Positions 1-7,036 of a DNA stretch of 11,580 bases are shown piece after piece (positions within the stretch are counted from its first letter, which is position 1; every line of letters begins with the position of its first letter). The notes under the pieces are model-generated. The model saw nothing but the letters and a program-made list of their open reading frames with translations, had not been told where the DNA came from and made no database searches. Source of the stretch: Gammaproteobacteria bacterium (GTDB lineage Bacteria; Pseudomonadota; Gammaproteobacteria; GRL18); contig JAPVVU010000062.1 in NCBI GenBank assembly GCA_028571885.1, positions 1 to 11,580 on the forward strand, in the 5' to 3' direction. A program made the translations under genes and the position numbers.

Positions 1-14
1 ACTTCTTTGCTCTA

Positions 15-452
15 TTAACCGAGTTTTTCTTTTCTTTCGTCTAATTCTTTACAGTCAATGCACTGAGTGGCTGTAGGACGAGCTTCAAGACGTTGGATTC
101 CAATATCAACACCGCAGGTTTCACAGAAACCATACTCTTGTGCATCCATCGCTTCCAATGACTCATCAATTTTCTTGATAAGTTTGCGTTCACGGTCACG
201 AGTTCTAAGTTCCAGCGCGAATTCCTCTTCCTGAGAAGCACGATCACTTGGGTCAGGAAAGTTAGTCGCATCATCTTTCATGTGCGAAACAGTCTTATCG
301 ACTTCTTCCATTAACTCCTTTTTCCAGGCCAGCAATATCGCACTAAAGTGCGCTTGCTGATCTTCGTTCATATACTCTTCGCCTTTTTTTGCTTTATAGG
401 GTTTAAAGGCATCAATAGCACTTTCTGATTGTGTGCTTTTTTGTGTTGGCAT
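15..452 (-). CDS. dksA: RNA polymerase-binding transcription factor DksA
   Basis: DksA binds the RNA polymerase secondary channel and, with ppGpp, represses rRNA promoters and activates amino-acid biosynthesis promoters. The 145-residue product is close to the E. coli length (151). A long coiled coil spans about residues 33-105. Its tip carries the acidic pair D67 and D70 in DPSDRASQEEEF, matching E. coli D71 and D74. A C4 zinc finger follows with C110, C113, C131 and C134, so this is the zinc-binding form and not a cysteine-poor paralogue. The start is supported by GGAG about 8 nt upstream on the minus strand and by the N-terminal match to the family. The stop codon is TAA at 15-17. The gene is transcribed away from the phosphatase gene at 752 and appears to have its own promoter. 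Identification is near certain. Confidence 0.97.
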   Translation of the reverse strand: MPTQKSTQSESAIDAFKPYKAKKGEEYMNEDQQAHFSAILLAWKKELMEEVDKTVSHMKDDATNFPDPSDRASQEEEFALELRTRDRERKLIKKIDESLEAMDAQEYGFCETCGVDIGIQRLEARPTATQCIDCKELDERKEKLG

Positions 453-488
453 CGATTGGGCTCCAGCCTGTTTTTAAAAAGATGTGAA

Positions 489-517
489 TATATACCAAAA
501 TACGTGCTCTATGGCAA
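489..517 (-). promoter_or_regulatory. Predicted sigma-70 promoter for dksA
   Basis: Read on the minus strand, TTGCCA (512-517, 5 of 6 matches to the -35 consensus) is followed by 17 bp and then TATATA (489-494). TATATT two bases further on is an alternative -10. The predicted transcription start lies about 30 nt before the dksA ATG, leaving room for the GGAG ribosome site. Position and spacing are as expected for a housekeeping promoter. This is read by eye only. Confidence 0.5.
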
Positions 518-656
518 ATATTAAATACGTTTTTGTTACTTAATCTGCTATTTTAATCCTAAATCATCAGTTTTTACAATTAATCTGTCATTATGGACTG
601 GATTTTTTTTGCTTGACTGTACAAATATAAAATAAAAATAACTTGAGTTATTGCAG

Positions 657-685
657 GTGACTATCCATATACTGTTAGATATAAT
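657..685 (+). promoter_or_regulatory. Predicted sigma-70 promoter for the cbbY-like/aminotransferase genes
   Basis: GTGACT (657-662, resembling TTGACA) is separated by exactly 17 bp from a perfect TATAAT (680-685). A start near 692 would give a leader of about 60 nt before the ATG at 752. The rest of the 453-751 spacer is AT-rich and shows no open frame or strong hairpin. A second -35-like TTGACT at 613-618 has no convincing partner. Confidence 0.5.
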
Positions 686-751
686 TATAGGTTAAACTAA
701 TTATTTTTCTAACTATTTCCTATTTATTTTAACGAGCAACAGAGAACATTT

Positions 752-1531
752 ATGAGTCAATTAGAAGCACTAATATTTGATGTCGATGGTACATTAGCTG
801 ATACGGAACGCGATGGCCACCTGGTCGCTTTCAATATGGCCTTTGAAGAGGCAGGTCTGGACTGGCATTGGAGTGTTGAACTTTATGGTCACTTACTGGC
901 AGTCACAGGTGGTAAAGAACGCATTCGCTATTATTTAAGTGATTTTTACCCTGAAGAGCGCGGAGAAGCCTTTGTTATGCCGGGCTCTGATGACTTTGAT
1001 GATTTTATTGCGAGGCTGCATGCTTCTAAAACACAGTTCTATACTCAGCTTATGGCCGATGGTGCAGTACCGCTTCGCTCTGGTGTGGTTCGACTTTTTC
1101 AGGAGGCGCGTGACGCAGGCCTGCGCATGGCGATAGCAACAACGACGACACCAGCGAATGTGACCGCTCTACTTACTCATACGCTGGGAGCTGATTCTAT
1201 TGACTGGTTTGAGGTGATTGCAGCGGGTGATATTGTGCCTGCGAAGAAACCCGCAGCAGATATATACCTCTATGCGATTGACAAAATGAACCTTAAGGCG
1301 GAGCAGTGTCTGGCCTTTGAAGATTCTCATAATGGCTTGTTATCATCCCGTGGTGCAGATTTGAAAACCATTGTCACCATTAATGACTATACCAGTGATC
1401 ACGATTTTAGCGGTGCTGAGTTAGTGTTAAGTGATTTCGGTGAGCCTGAGCAACCCATGACGGTGCTGCAGGGTCATTGTGACGAGTCTTATTTTAATTT
1501 ACAAAGTGCACGTAAAATACTGCAGGCATGA
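752..1531 (+). CDS. cbbY: CbbY-like HAD-family phosphatase (probable xylulose-1,5-bisphosphate phosphatase)
   Basis: This is a HAD-superfamily subfamily IA hydrolase of 259 residues. Motif I is FDVDGTLADTE with nucleophile D10 and acid/base D12. Motif II is the Thr run at 130-133, motif III is KKP at 165-167, and motif IV is FEDS with E190 and D191. The cap domain (about 16-105) carries GGKERI at 53-58, which I recognise from CbbY of Calvin-cycle bacteria. Those enzymes hydrolyse xylulose-1,5-bisphosphate, an inhibitory misfire product of RuBisCO. The conserved ELYGHLLAVTGGKER stretch favours CbbY over phosphoglycolate phosphatase or beta-phosphoglucomutase. The C-terminus is about 25 residues longer than typical CbbY. 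The ribosome site is weak (AGAGA). The stop overlaps the aminotransferase start by 4 nt (ATGA), suggesting translational coupling. No RuBisCO gene is visible here, so the substrate is inferred. Confidence 0.85.
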   Translation: MSQLEALIFDVDGTLADTERDGHLVAFNMAFEEAGLDWHWSVELYGHLLAVTGGKERIRYYLSDFYPEERGEAFVMPGSDDFDDFIARLHASKTQFYTQLMADGAVPLRSGVVRLFQEARDAGLRMAIATTTTPANVTALLTHTLGADSIDWFEVIAAGDIVPAKKPAADIYLYAIDKMNLKAEQCLAFEDSHNGLLSSRGADLKTIVTINDYTSDHDFSGAELVLSDFGEPEQPMTVLQGHCDESYFNLQSARKILQA

Positions 1532-2766
1532 GCAAATCACCAAAAAAGTCATCAACGCCACCAGCAGAACATATGTCGCTGGCAAAACACATGCCGCTTG
1601 CAAAACGTATGGAAAGCATTCAACCGTTTCATGTGATGTCTTTATTGGGCAAAGCCAGAGCGCTTGAGCAGCAGGGTAGAGATATTATCCATCTGGAAGT
1701 GGGTGAGCCGGATTTTAATACACCGCAACCCATTATAGATGCGGGTATCGAGGCTTTAAAGCGGGGTGATATTCATTATACGCCCAGCCTTGGGATGATG
1801 TCTTTAAGACAGAGTATTGCTGATTTTTATCAAACGCGTTATTCCCTGGATATTCCTGCTTCAAGAGTGCTTATCACTCCTGGCGCATCCGGGGCCCTGT
1901 TACTCATTATCGGCGCTCTGATTGACCGGGGGGATGCAGTGATGCTGGCTGATCCAGGTTATCCCTGTAATCAGAATTTTGTGCGCTTTGTTAATGGTGA
2001 AATTCAGGCCATTGCGGTTGATGAGTCGACATCCTATCAATTAAACGCTGAATTAATTGAGCAGAACTGGCAAAAAAATACCAAAGTGGTGTTAATTGCA
2101 TCACCCGCAAATCCAACCGGTACCATCGTGCCGGAAGATGAAATGAAAAAAATCATCCAGCTGGTGAAAGATAAGCAGGCTTATCTGATTGTTGATGAAA
2201 TTTATCAGGGACTGGTTTATGACATTGAATCCTCCTGTGTATTAACGTCCTGTTCAGACGAGACTGATGCGCAAAATGAAAACATTATTATTATCAATAG
2301 TTTTTCTAAATATTTTCAAATGACCGGCTGGCGCCTTGGCTGGTGTGTTGTACCAGAGCATCTGGTGCAGTCCTGTGATCACCTGGCGCAAAATTTGTTT
2401 CTGGCTGCTCCGACCACGGCACAGGCAGCGGCAATGGCCGCGTTTTTGCCTGAAACCCTTGAGCTATTGGAGCAGAGACGGCAAATTTTTAAACAGCGAC
2501 GAGATTATCTTTATCCTAAATTAATAGAACTGAATTTCAAAATACCGGTCAAACCACAGGGCGCTTTTTACTTTTATTGTGACTGCAGCGCTCATACTGA
2601 TGATAGTATGACTCTGGTTCATGAATTGCTGGCAGCAACGGGTGTGGCTGTGACTCCAGGTCTTGATTTTGGTAATAACCATCCTGAACGTTATATCCGT
2701 ATTGCCTATACCAGAGATATAAAATATCTGGAACGGGCAGTGCAGCGTCTGAAAGACTTTTTATAA
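1528..2766 (+). CDS. Class I/II pyridoxal-phosphate aminotransferase
   Basis: This is a fold-type I PLP aminotransferase of 412 residues, of the AspC/AlaA-like Iγ type, cytosolic and using 2-oxoglutarate or similar acceptors. Visible landmarks are PTG in the SPANPTG loop (192-198, N195), D223 and Y226 in VDEIYQGL, the Schiff-base lysine K261 in NSFSKYFQMTGWRLGW, R269, and the carboxylate-binding R391 in YIRIAY. The amino-donor specificity cannot be read from these. The start at 1528 overlaps the upstream stop in ATGA, but no good Shine-Dalgarno is present. Family members usually begin close to LAKRM.xIQPFHVM, so the true start could be M16 (1573) or M22 (1591). Residues 16-21 and 22-27 (MSLAKH, MPLAKR) look like a small in-frame duplication of 18 bp. 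Sharing a transcript with the phosphatase is likely, but no metabolic link is obvious. Confidence 0.9.
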   Translation: MSKSPKKSSTPPAEHMSLAKHMPLAKRMESIQPFHVMSLLGKARALEQQGRDIIHLEVGEPDFNTPQPIIDAGIEALKRGDIHYTPSLGMMSLRQSIADFYQTRYSLDIPASRVLITPGASGALLLIIGALIDRGDAVMLADPGYPCNQNFVRFVNGEIQAIAVDESTSYQLNAELIEQNWQKNTKVVLIASPANPTGTIVPEDEMKKIIQLVKDKQAYLIVDEIYQGLVYDIESSCVLTSCSDETDAQNENIIIINSFSKYFQMTGWRLGWCVVPEHLVQSCDHLAQNLFLAAPTTAQAAAMAAFLPETLELLEQRRQIFKQRRDYLYPKLIELNFKIPVKPQGAFYFYCDCSAHTDDSMTLVHELLAATGVAVTPGLDFGNNHPERYIRIAYTRDIKYLERAVQRLKDFL

Positions 2767-2801
2767 TGAGAGTTAATAATTAATCGCCTGGCCTTATTTT
2801 T

Positions 2802-3554
2802 ATGAATTATACTGAACCATTAATTAAAGCTCGTTTAATTAAACGCTATAAACGTTTTTTGGCCGATGTTGAAATGGACGTTGAGCTGGATAATGAAATA
2901 GATATTGAAGGTAAAAAGTCAAAATTTATAACAATCCACACAGCAAATACAGGCTCTATGACAGGCTGTGCTATTCCCGGCAGTACAATCTGGATCAGTA
3001 ATAGCCATAATCTTAAACGAAAATATCTTTACAGTTGGGAGCTTTCCAGTTCAGAGCAGGGCAATTTAATTGGTATTAATACTATGCTGGCCAATAAACT
3101 GGTTAAAGAGGCCATCGAGAAAGGGCGTATTTCTGAGTTGCATGATTTTAGTAAAATTGAGACAGAAGTGCCGTATGGTGAGGAAAAAAGCCGTATAGAC
3201 CTATTATTAACCCAAAATGATGGCCAAAAATGTTATATTGAAGTTAAGAATGTGACCGCCAGTTTTGAACCGGGTGTTGCTGCATTTCCAGATGCTGTGA
3301 CTGCACGAGGTACAAAACACCTGCGTGAATTAGAGCTGATGGTAAGACAGGGCCATCGTGGTGTGATTCTTTTTTGTGTTCAGCGTGATGACATACAAAC
3401 GGTTCGTGCTGCTAAAGAAATTGATTCACTTTATGCGCAGACGCTTGCTGAGGTACAAAAAAATGGCGTAGAAATCCTGGCTTATGGAGTCACTTTTTCC
3501 GGTGATGAAGTGCCGGATGGTATTCATTTAACTAAAAAACTGTCTGTTGTGTGA
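2802..3554 (+). CDS. sfsA: DNA/RNA nuclease SfsA (sugar fermentation stimulation protein)
   Basis: SfsA-family protein of 250 residues (E. coli 234). The N-terminal part (about 1-85) is the OB-fold-like region, with RLIKRYKRFLADVE and the family signature HTANTGSM at 46-53. The C-terminal part has a PD-(D/E)xK-type nuclease core: E122, R131-I-D133 and E147-V-K149 in YIEVKNVT. E. coli SfsA was first described as a regulator of maltose metabolism, and the family is now described as a nuclease. Its cellular substrate is not settled. The extra length is mainly an acidic insertion at about residues 24-40. The start matches the E. coli N-terminus in register, although no clear Shine-Dalgarno precedes it. 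It lies 35 nt after the aminotransferase stop, so it is probably co-transcribed. Confidence 0.95.
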   Translation: MNYTEPLIKARLIKRYKRFLADVEMDVELDNEIDIEGKKSKFITIHTANTGSMTGCAIPGSTIWISNSHNLKRKYLYSWELSSSEQGNLIGINTMLANKLVKEAIEKGRISELHDFSKIETEVPYGEEKSRIDLLLTQNDGQKCYIEVKNVTASFEPGVAAFPDAVTARGTKHLRELELMVRQGHRGVILFCVQRDDIQTVRAAKEIDSLYAQTLAEVQKNGVEILAYGVTFSGDEVPDGIHLTKKLSVV

Positions 3555-3638
3555 TGGCTGTCTTTATCATGATTAGTCTTCATCATTTTTCAAACTTATA
3601 TTAATAATTTTTTCAAACAGGGAATAACATAACAACTT

Positions 3639-4886
3639 ATGTTCAAACCACTCTCACTTTTTCTTGGATTTCGTTATACCCGTGCAAAGCGTCGAAATCA
3701 GTTTATTTCTTTTATTACCCTGAGTTCATTTACTGGTATTGCTATCGGGGTTTGGGCTCTTATCACTGTTCTTTCAGTCATGAACGGCTTTCAGTCTGAG
3801 ATCCGTGAGCGCATTTTGGGGATGGCCTCTCATGCAACCATCAGCGGTATAAATGGAAACATGCAGGATTGGCAATCAGTTGATAAATTAGTTCAAAAAC
3901 AAGCCCATGTGGAAGGGGCTGCACCATATATTCTTAAAGAAGGCATGTTGACGAATGCCTCAAATGTTCATGGCGCATTAGTTCGAGGCATTGAACCAGA
4001 AGAAGAAAAAAGTGTTTCAGAAGTATCAAATCATATGTATCGGGGCAGTTATGATGCATTGAATGAAACAAAATACGGCATTATCCTGGGACGTTACCTG
4101 GCTCGTTCTATTGGTGCGGTTGTCGGTTCCAAAGTAACTATGGTGACGCCTTCAGCTAATGTTACTCCGGCGGGTATTATGCCGAGACTCAAACGTTTTA
4201 CAGTGGTCGGTATTTTTGAAATGGGACACAATCAGTATGATGCCAATATGGCACTCATACATATTCGTGATGCTCAGGTATTATTTAAAATGAAAGGCCT
4301 GGTTACAGGTATTCGTCTTAAGCTTGATAATTTGTATGATGCACCACGAATAAGTCGGGAAATAGAAAGCAAAATTGCTGGTTATCATCGTGTGATTGAC
4401 TGGACCCAACACCATGCCAATCTGTTTCGAGCCATTAATATTGAAAAAACCATGATGTTGATTATATTATCTCTGATTATTGCCGTTGCGGCTTTTAATA
4501 TTGTGTCAACATTAGTCATTGTTGTTAATGATAAACAGGCTGATATCGCCATTTTACGCACCCTTGGTGCAAGCCCCGGTATGATTATGCGTATTTTCAT
4601 TTCACAGGGAATGGTTATCGGCATTGTTGGCACCTTGTTGGGTGTTGCGACGGGCATTTTGACGGCGCAAAATATTGAGACGCTTGTGCCTGCCCTGGAA
4701 AGCGTTCTGGGCATAAAATTTTTGGCGCCGGAAGTTTATTTAATCAGTGACTTACCATCAGAAATGAAATGGTCTGATGTGCTCATCACAGGTACAATTT
4801 CATTTAGTCTCACCGTTTTGGCCACAATTTATCCCGCCTGGCGAGCTTCCAGGGTGCAGCCTGCGGAGGCCTTACGTTATGAATAA
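3639..4886 (+). CDS. lolC/E: Lipoprotein-releasing ABC transporter permease, LolC/LolE family (LolF-like)
   Basis: Inner-membrane permease that, with the LolD ATPase, extracts mature lipoproteins from the inner membrane and hands them to periplasmic LolA. It has 415 residues with the expected layout: a short cytosolic N-terminus, TM1 at about 24-48, a large periplasmic MacB-like domain at about 50-270, then TM2 (272-296), TM3 (319-341) and TM4 (380-400). The cytosolic coupling segment NDKQADIAILRTLGAS (297-312) contacts the ATPase. MPRLKRFTVVGIFEMGHNQYD (181-201) is typical of the single-permease type. Only one permease gene accompanies lolD, suggesting a homodimeric LolDF arrangement instead of E. 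coli LolCDE. An AGGGAA lies about 14 nt before the ATG, further than ideal. The 3' end overlaps lolD by 8 nt. Confidence 0.93.
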   Translation: MFKPLSLFLGFRYTRAKRRNQFISFITLSSFTGIAIGVWALITVLSVMNGFQSEIRERILGMASHATISGINGNMQDWQSVDKLVQKQAHVEGAAPYILKEGMLTNASNVHGALVRGIEPEEEKSVSEVSNHMYRGSYDALNETKYGIILGRYLARSIGAVVGSKVTMVTPSANVTPAGIMPRLKRFTVVGIFEMGHNQYDANMALIHIRDAQVLFKMKGLVTGIRLKLDNLYDAPRISREIESKIAGYHRVIDWTQHHANLFRAINIEKTMMLIILSLIIAVAAFNIVSTLVIVVNDKQADIAILRTLGASPGMIMRIFISQGMVIGIVGTLLGVATGILTAQNIETLVPALESVLGIKFLAPEVYLISDLPSEMKWSDVLITGTISFSLTVLATIYPAWRASRVQPAEALRYE

Positions 4887-5577
4887 GCATATGAATGACG
4901 TTATTATTGACTGTCAAAACTTAGATCAGTATTTTGATGACGGCAGCAGCCGCATTGATATTTGCCATAATTTAAATTTACAAATTAAAACAGGACAGCG
5001 TTTGGCGATTGTTGGCGCCTCTGGTTCAGGAAAAAGTACTCTGTTATATATGATGGGGGGGCTGGATAAAATAAAATCAGGCAAACTATTGATTGATGGA
5101 CAAGATGTGAACCAGTTAAGTGCAAAAAAACTGGGCATTTTGCGTAATAAAACACTCGGCTTTGTTTATCAGTTTCATCATTTACTGCAAGAATTTACGG
5201 CATTAGAAAATGTCGCTATGCCTTTGCTGATCCGTGGAGACAGCACCGCTCAGGCAAAAGAAAAAGCGGCTTATTTGTTAGAACAGGTTGGATTGAGTCA
5301 CCGTATCAAGCATATACCTGGAGAATTATCGGGCGGTGAAAGACAACGTGCTGCAATTGCCAGGGCTTTGGTGACCAACCCGAAATGCTTGCTTGCCGAT
5401 GAACCAACGGGTAATTTGGACAATACAACGGCCAAACAGGTGTATGACCTGCTGATTAAATTGAATGAAGAAATGAATATCAGCCTGGTTCTTGTGACTC
5501 ATGATGAAAAACTGGCAGCCCGCATGGACAGCGTGCTCATGCTGTCAGATGGAAGTTTATCCCCCATTAATTTATAA
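4879..5577 (+). CDS. lolD: Lipoprotein-releasing ABC transporter ATP-binding protein LolD
   Basis: Cytosolic ATPase of the Lol lipoprotein-release complex, 232 residues. All ABC motifs are intact: Walker A GASGSGKST (46-54), Q-loop Q98 in the LolD-typical VYQFHHLL, signature LSGGERQR (150-157), Walker B LLADEP (171-176) with catalytic E175, and switch H208. The segment FTALENVAMPLL is nearly identical to E. coli LolD and separates it from FtsE or MacB ATPases. I choose the ATG at 4879 because a GGAGG at 4865-4869 lies 9 nt upstream and the N-terminus MNK matches E. coli. ATG 4891 is a less well-placed alternative. The gene overlaps the end of the permease gene by 8 nt, the usual sign of coupled translation of complex partners. 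Confidence 0.97.
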   Translation: MNKHMNDVIIDCQNLDQYFDDGSSRIDICHNLNLQIKTGQRLAIVGASGSGKSTLLYMMGGLDKIKSGKLLIDGQDVNQLSAKKLGILRNKTLGFVYQFHHLLQEFTALENVAMPLLIRGDSTAQAKEKAAYLLEQVGLSHRIKHIPGELSGGERQRAAIARALVTNPKCLLADEPTGNLDNTTAKQVYDLLIKLNEEMNISLVLVTHDEKLAARMDSVLMLSDGSLSPINL

Positions 5578-5615
5578 AGAGAACTTTTCTTCTATTTTAC
5601 ACAGCTGCTTACAAA

Positions 5616-5643
5616 ATCATTTTGCAAAAATGATATATATAAT
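5616..5643 (+). promoter_or_regulatory. Palindrome plus -10 elements immediately before the HD-GYP gene
   Basis: An 8-bp inverted repeat, ATCATTTT (5616-5623) and AAAATGAT (5627-5634), with a 3-nt centre lies directly upstream of overlapping -10-like boxes. TGATATATA gives an extended -10 at 5631-5639, and a perfect TATAAT lies at 5638-5643. The palindrome sits where a -35 box or repressor operator would be. No T-tract follows the right arm, so it is a poor candidate for a lolD terminator. No clear -35 hexamer is seen. Confidence 0.4.
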
Positions 5644-5647
5644 ACTG

Positions 5648-6907
5648 ATGAAAAAAACAACACCTGACACTCAATTAATAAAACTAAAAATGCCAGTTGA
5701 AAAACTGGCACTGGGTATGTACGTGACTGAACTGGATCGGCCCTGGTTAGAGTCACCGTTTTTATTTCAGGGTTTTTTTCTGACCACAGACAAACATATT
5801 TTCCTGGTTCAAGAGAACTGTGATCATGTCTATATTGATACAACACGTATTATTGACAAAGAAGTTAAGTTCTTACAAGAAGAAAAACGTAAAAATATTG
5901 TTTACCCGGCACCACCTAAAAAGACCAGCACATTTTGTGATGAAATCGCTCAATCTGACAAGATCTTTAGTAAGACATCACGTTTGATTCTGGGCTTTTT
6001 TAAAAACATAAAAGTGAATCAACATCTTGATATAGAAGAAGCTAAAGAGGCGGTTGATCAGGTGGTGCATAGTGTTATTAAAACCCCTGATGCCCTTATG
6101 TGGCTGACACAATTAAAAAATAAAGATGAATATACCTCACAACATAGTATGAACGTGTGTGTCTTATCGGTTTCTCTGGGGCGTCATATCGGCTTATCTG
6201 AAAAAGAGCTTAAAGATCTTGGACTTTGCGGTATGCTGCATGATATGGGGAAAATGCTGATACCCGATAAAATCCTCAACAAACCCGGAAAATTAAAGGG
6301 TAAAGAAATTAAGATCATGAAATATCATACGGTTCTTGGTTTGAAAATCCTGAAAAAATCAAAGGGTCGTGTTCCTCTATCAGTTATTAACGTTGCTTAT
6401 TCTCATCATGAACGAGTTGACGGCAAAGGTTATCCTCGAGGTGTCGGGCAGGATAAATTAACCCGTGCAACGCGCATTGTTGCCATTACCGATATGTATG
6501 ACGCACTCACCAGTGATCGAGTCTATAGCAAAGGCTGCAGTCATCTGGAAGCAATTGACATAATGACTAAGATGAGCGGTAAGCATCTTGATTATGCTCT
6601 GGTACTGAAGTTTATTGAGTGTCTGAGTGTCTATCCTCCCGGCAGTATTGTTGAGTTAACCAATGATGAAATAGCGATTGTGGTGGACGTTAATCAAGAT
6701 GAAAAACTTCGCCCCAAGATCATTCTTCTTTTAGGTGCTGATAAGCAGCCTAAGAAAGAAAAATTAATTGACTTGTCAAATAGAGATGAAGATATTGGTG
6801 GTGAAATCTATACAATAAAACGTACTGTGAGAGCAGTAGATTTTGGAATTGATATTATGAAATTCTATAATAGCGGTGTCATACGCAAAGGTTTCACTAG
6901 TTTATGA
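5648..6907 (+). CDS. HD-GYP domain cyclic-di-GMP phosphodiesterase (DUF3391 + HD-GYP)
   Basis: Cytosolic phosphodiesterase expected to hydrolyse cyclic-di-GMP, 419 residues from this start. An N-terminal DUF3391 domain (about 12-145) begins MPVEKLALGMYVTELDRPWLESPFLFQGF, the family's usual opening. The HD-GYP domain (about 150-345) is complete: H167, the HD pair H198-D199 in MLHDMGK, H227, the H253-H254 pair, GYP at 261-263 and D282 in ITDMYDALTSDR. These metal- and substrate-binding residues suggest an active enzyme. No receiver domain or membrane segment is present, so input must come through DUF3391 or expression. The start is uncertain: 5648 fits family length but has no Shine-Dalgarno and lies just after a -10 box. 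ATG 5687 is an alternative. The gene follows lolD by 70 nt and ends in a convergent spacer. Confidence 0.92.
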   Translation: MKKTTPDTQLIKLKMPVEKLALGMYVTELDRPWLESPFLFQGFFLTTDKHIFLVQENCDHVYIDTTRIIDKEVKFLQEEKRKNIVYPAPPKKTSTFCDEIAQSDKIFSKTSRLILGFFKNIKVNQHLDIEEAKEAVDQVVHSVIKTPDALMWLTQLKNKDEYTSQHSMNVCVLSVSLGRHIGLSEKELKDLGLCGMLHDMGKMLIPDKILNKPGKLKGKEIKIMKYHTVLGLKILKKSKGRVPLSVINVAYSHHERVDGKGYPRGVGQDKLTRATRIVAITDMYDALTSDRVYSKGCSHLEAIDIMTKMSGKHLDYALVLKFIECLSVYPPGSIVELTNDEIAIVVDVNQDEKLRPKIILLLGADKQPKKEKLIDLSNRDEDIGGEIYTIKRTVRAVDFGIDIMKFYNSGVIRKGFTSL

Positions 6908-6909
6908 AA

Positions 6910-7036
6910 CAGCGTTCAGCGTTAAGAAAAAGAACAAAGCAACAGAATTCTGACAAACTCTATTTTATCAGGCTTCTTTCTGGTATCTTTTCTTAACGCT
7001 TAACGCTGAACGCTGAACGCTGAACGCTGAACGCTT
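6910..7036. repeat. Inverted repeat built of AACGCTG/AACGCTT heptamers in a convergent spacer
   Basis: The right side holds six contiguous 7-bp units (6995-7036): AACGCTT, four AACGCTG, then AACGCTT. The left side holds two units in the opposite orientation, CAGCGTT (6910-6916 and 6917-6923). Left arm 6910-6930 and right arm 6988-7008 pair over 20 of 21 positions around a 57-nt loop, and the repeated units allow other registers. The loop contains the palindrome CAGAATTCTG (6943-6952). The element fills the whole spacer between two convergent genes: it begins 2 nt after the HD-GYP stop, and its last unit runs into the isomerase stop codon. No U-tract follows either arm, so it is not a classical intrinsic terminator, though it could act as a bidirectional one. 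Confidence 0.85.

Noticed and set aside
613..641. TTGACT as the -35 of a second promoter before the phosphatase gene
   Set aside because: No good -10 lies 16-18 bp downstream. The pair at 657-685 fits much better.
3561..3590. ATGAT/ATCAT hairpin with following T residues after sfsA as a terminator
   Set aside because: The stem is only 5 bp and AT-rich. It is too weak to call.
4385..4714. 109-codon frame on the minus strand
   Set aside because: It lies inside the well-supported permease gene, with no family resemblance or ribosome site. It is an antisense shadow frame.
4777..4878. A 34-residue in-frame N-terminal extension of LolD
   Set aside because: It lies wholly inside the permease gene. 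LolD homologues start at MNK, and a GGAGG sits 9 nt before ATG 4879.
5501..5647. An in-frame N-terminal extension of the HD-GYP protein
   Set aside because: It overlaps the lolD coding end and has no family counterpart. DUF3391 begins shortly after ATG 5648.
6995..7036. Heptamer array as a CRISPR
   Set aside because: The units are 7 bp and contiguous, with no spacers and no cas genes nearby.
6910..7036. Inverted repeat as IS or transposon ends
   Set aside because: Only about 57 bp lies between the arms, there is no transposase, and no target-site duplication is apparent. A MITE-like origin stays possible but unproven.
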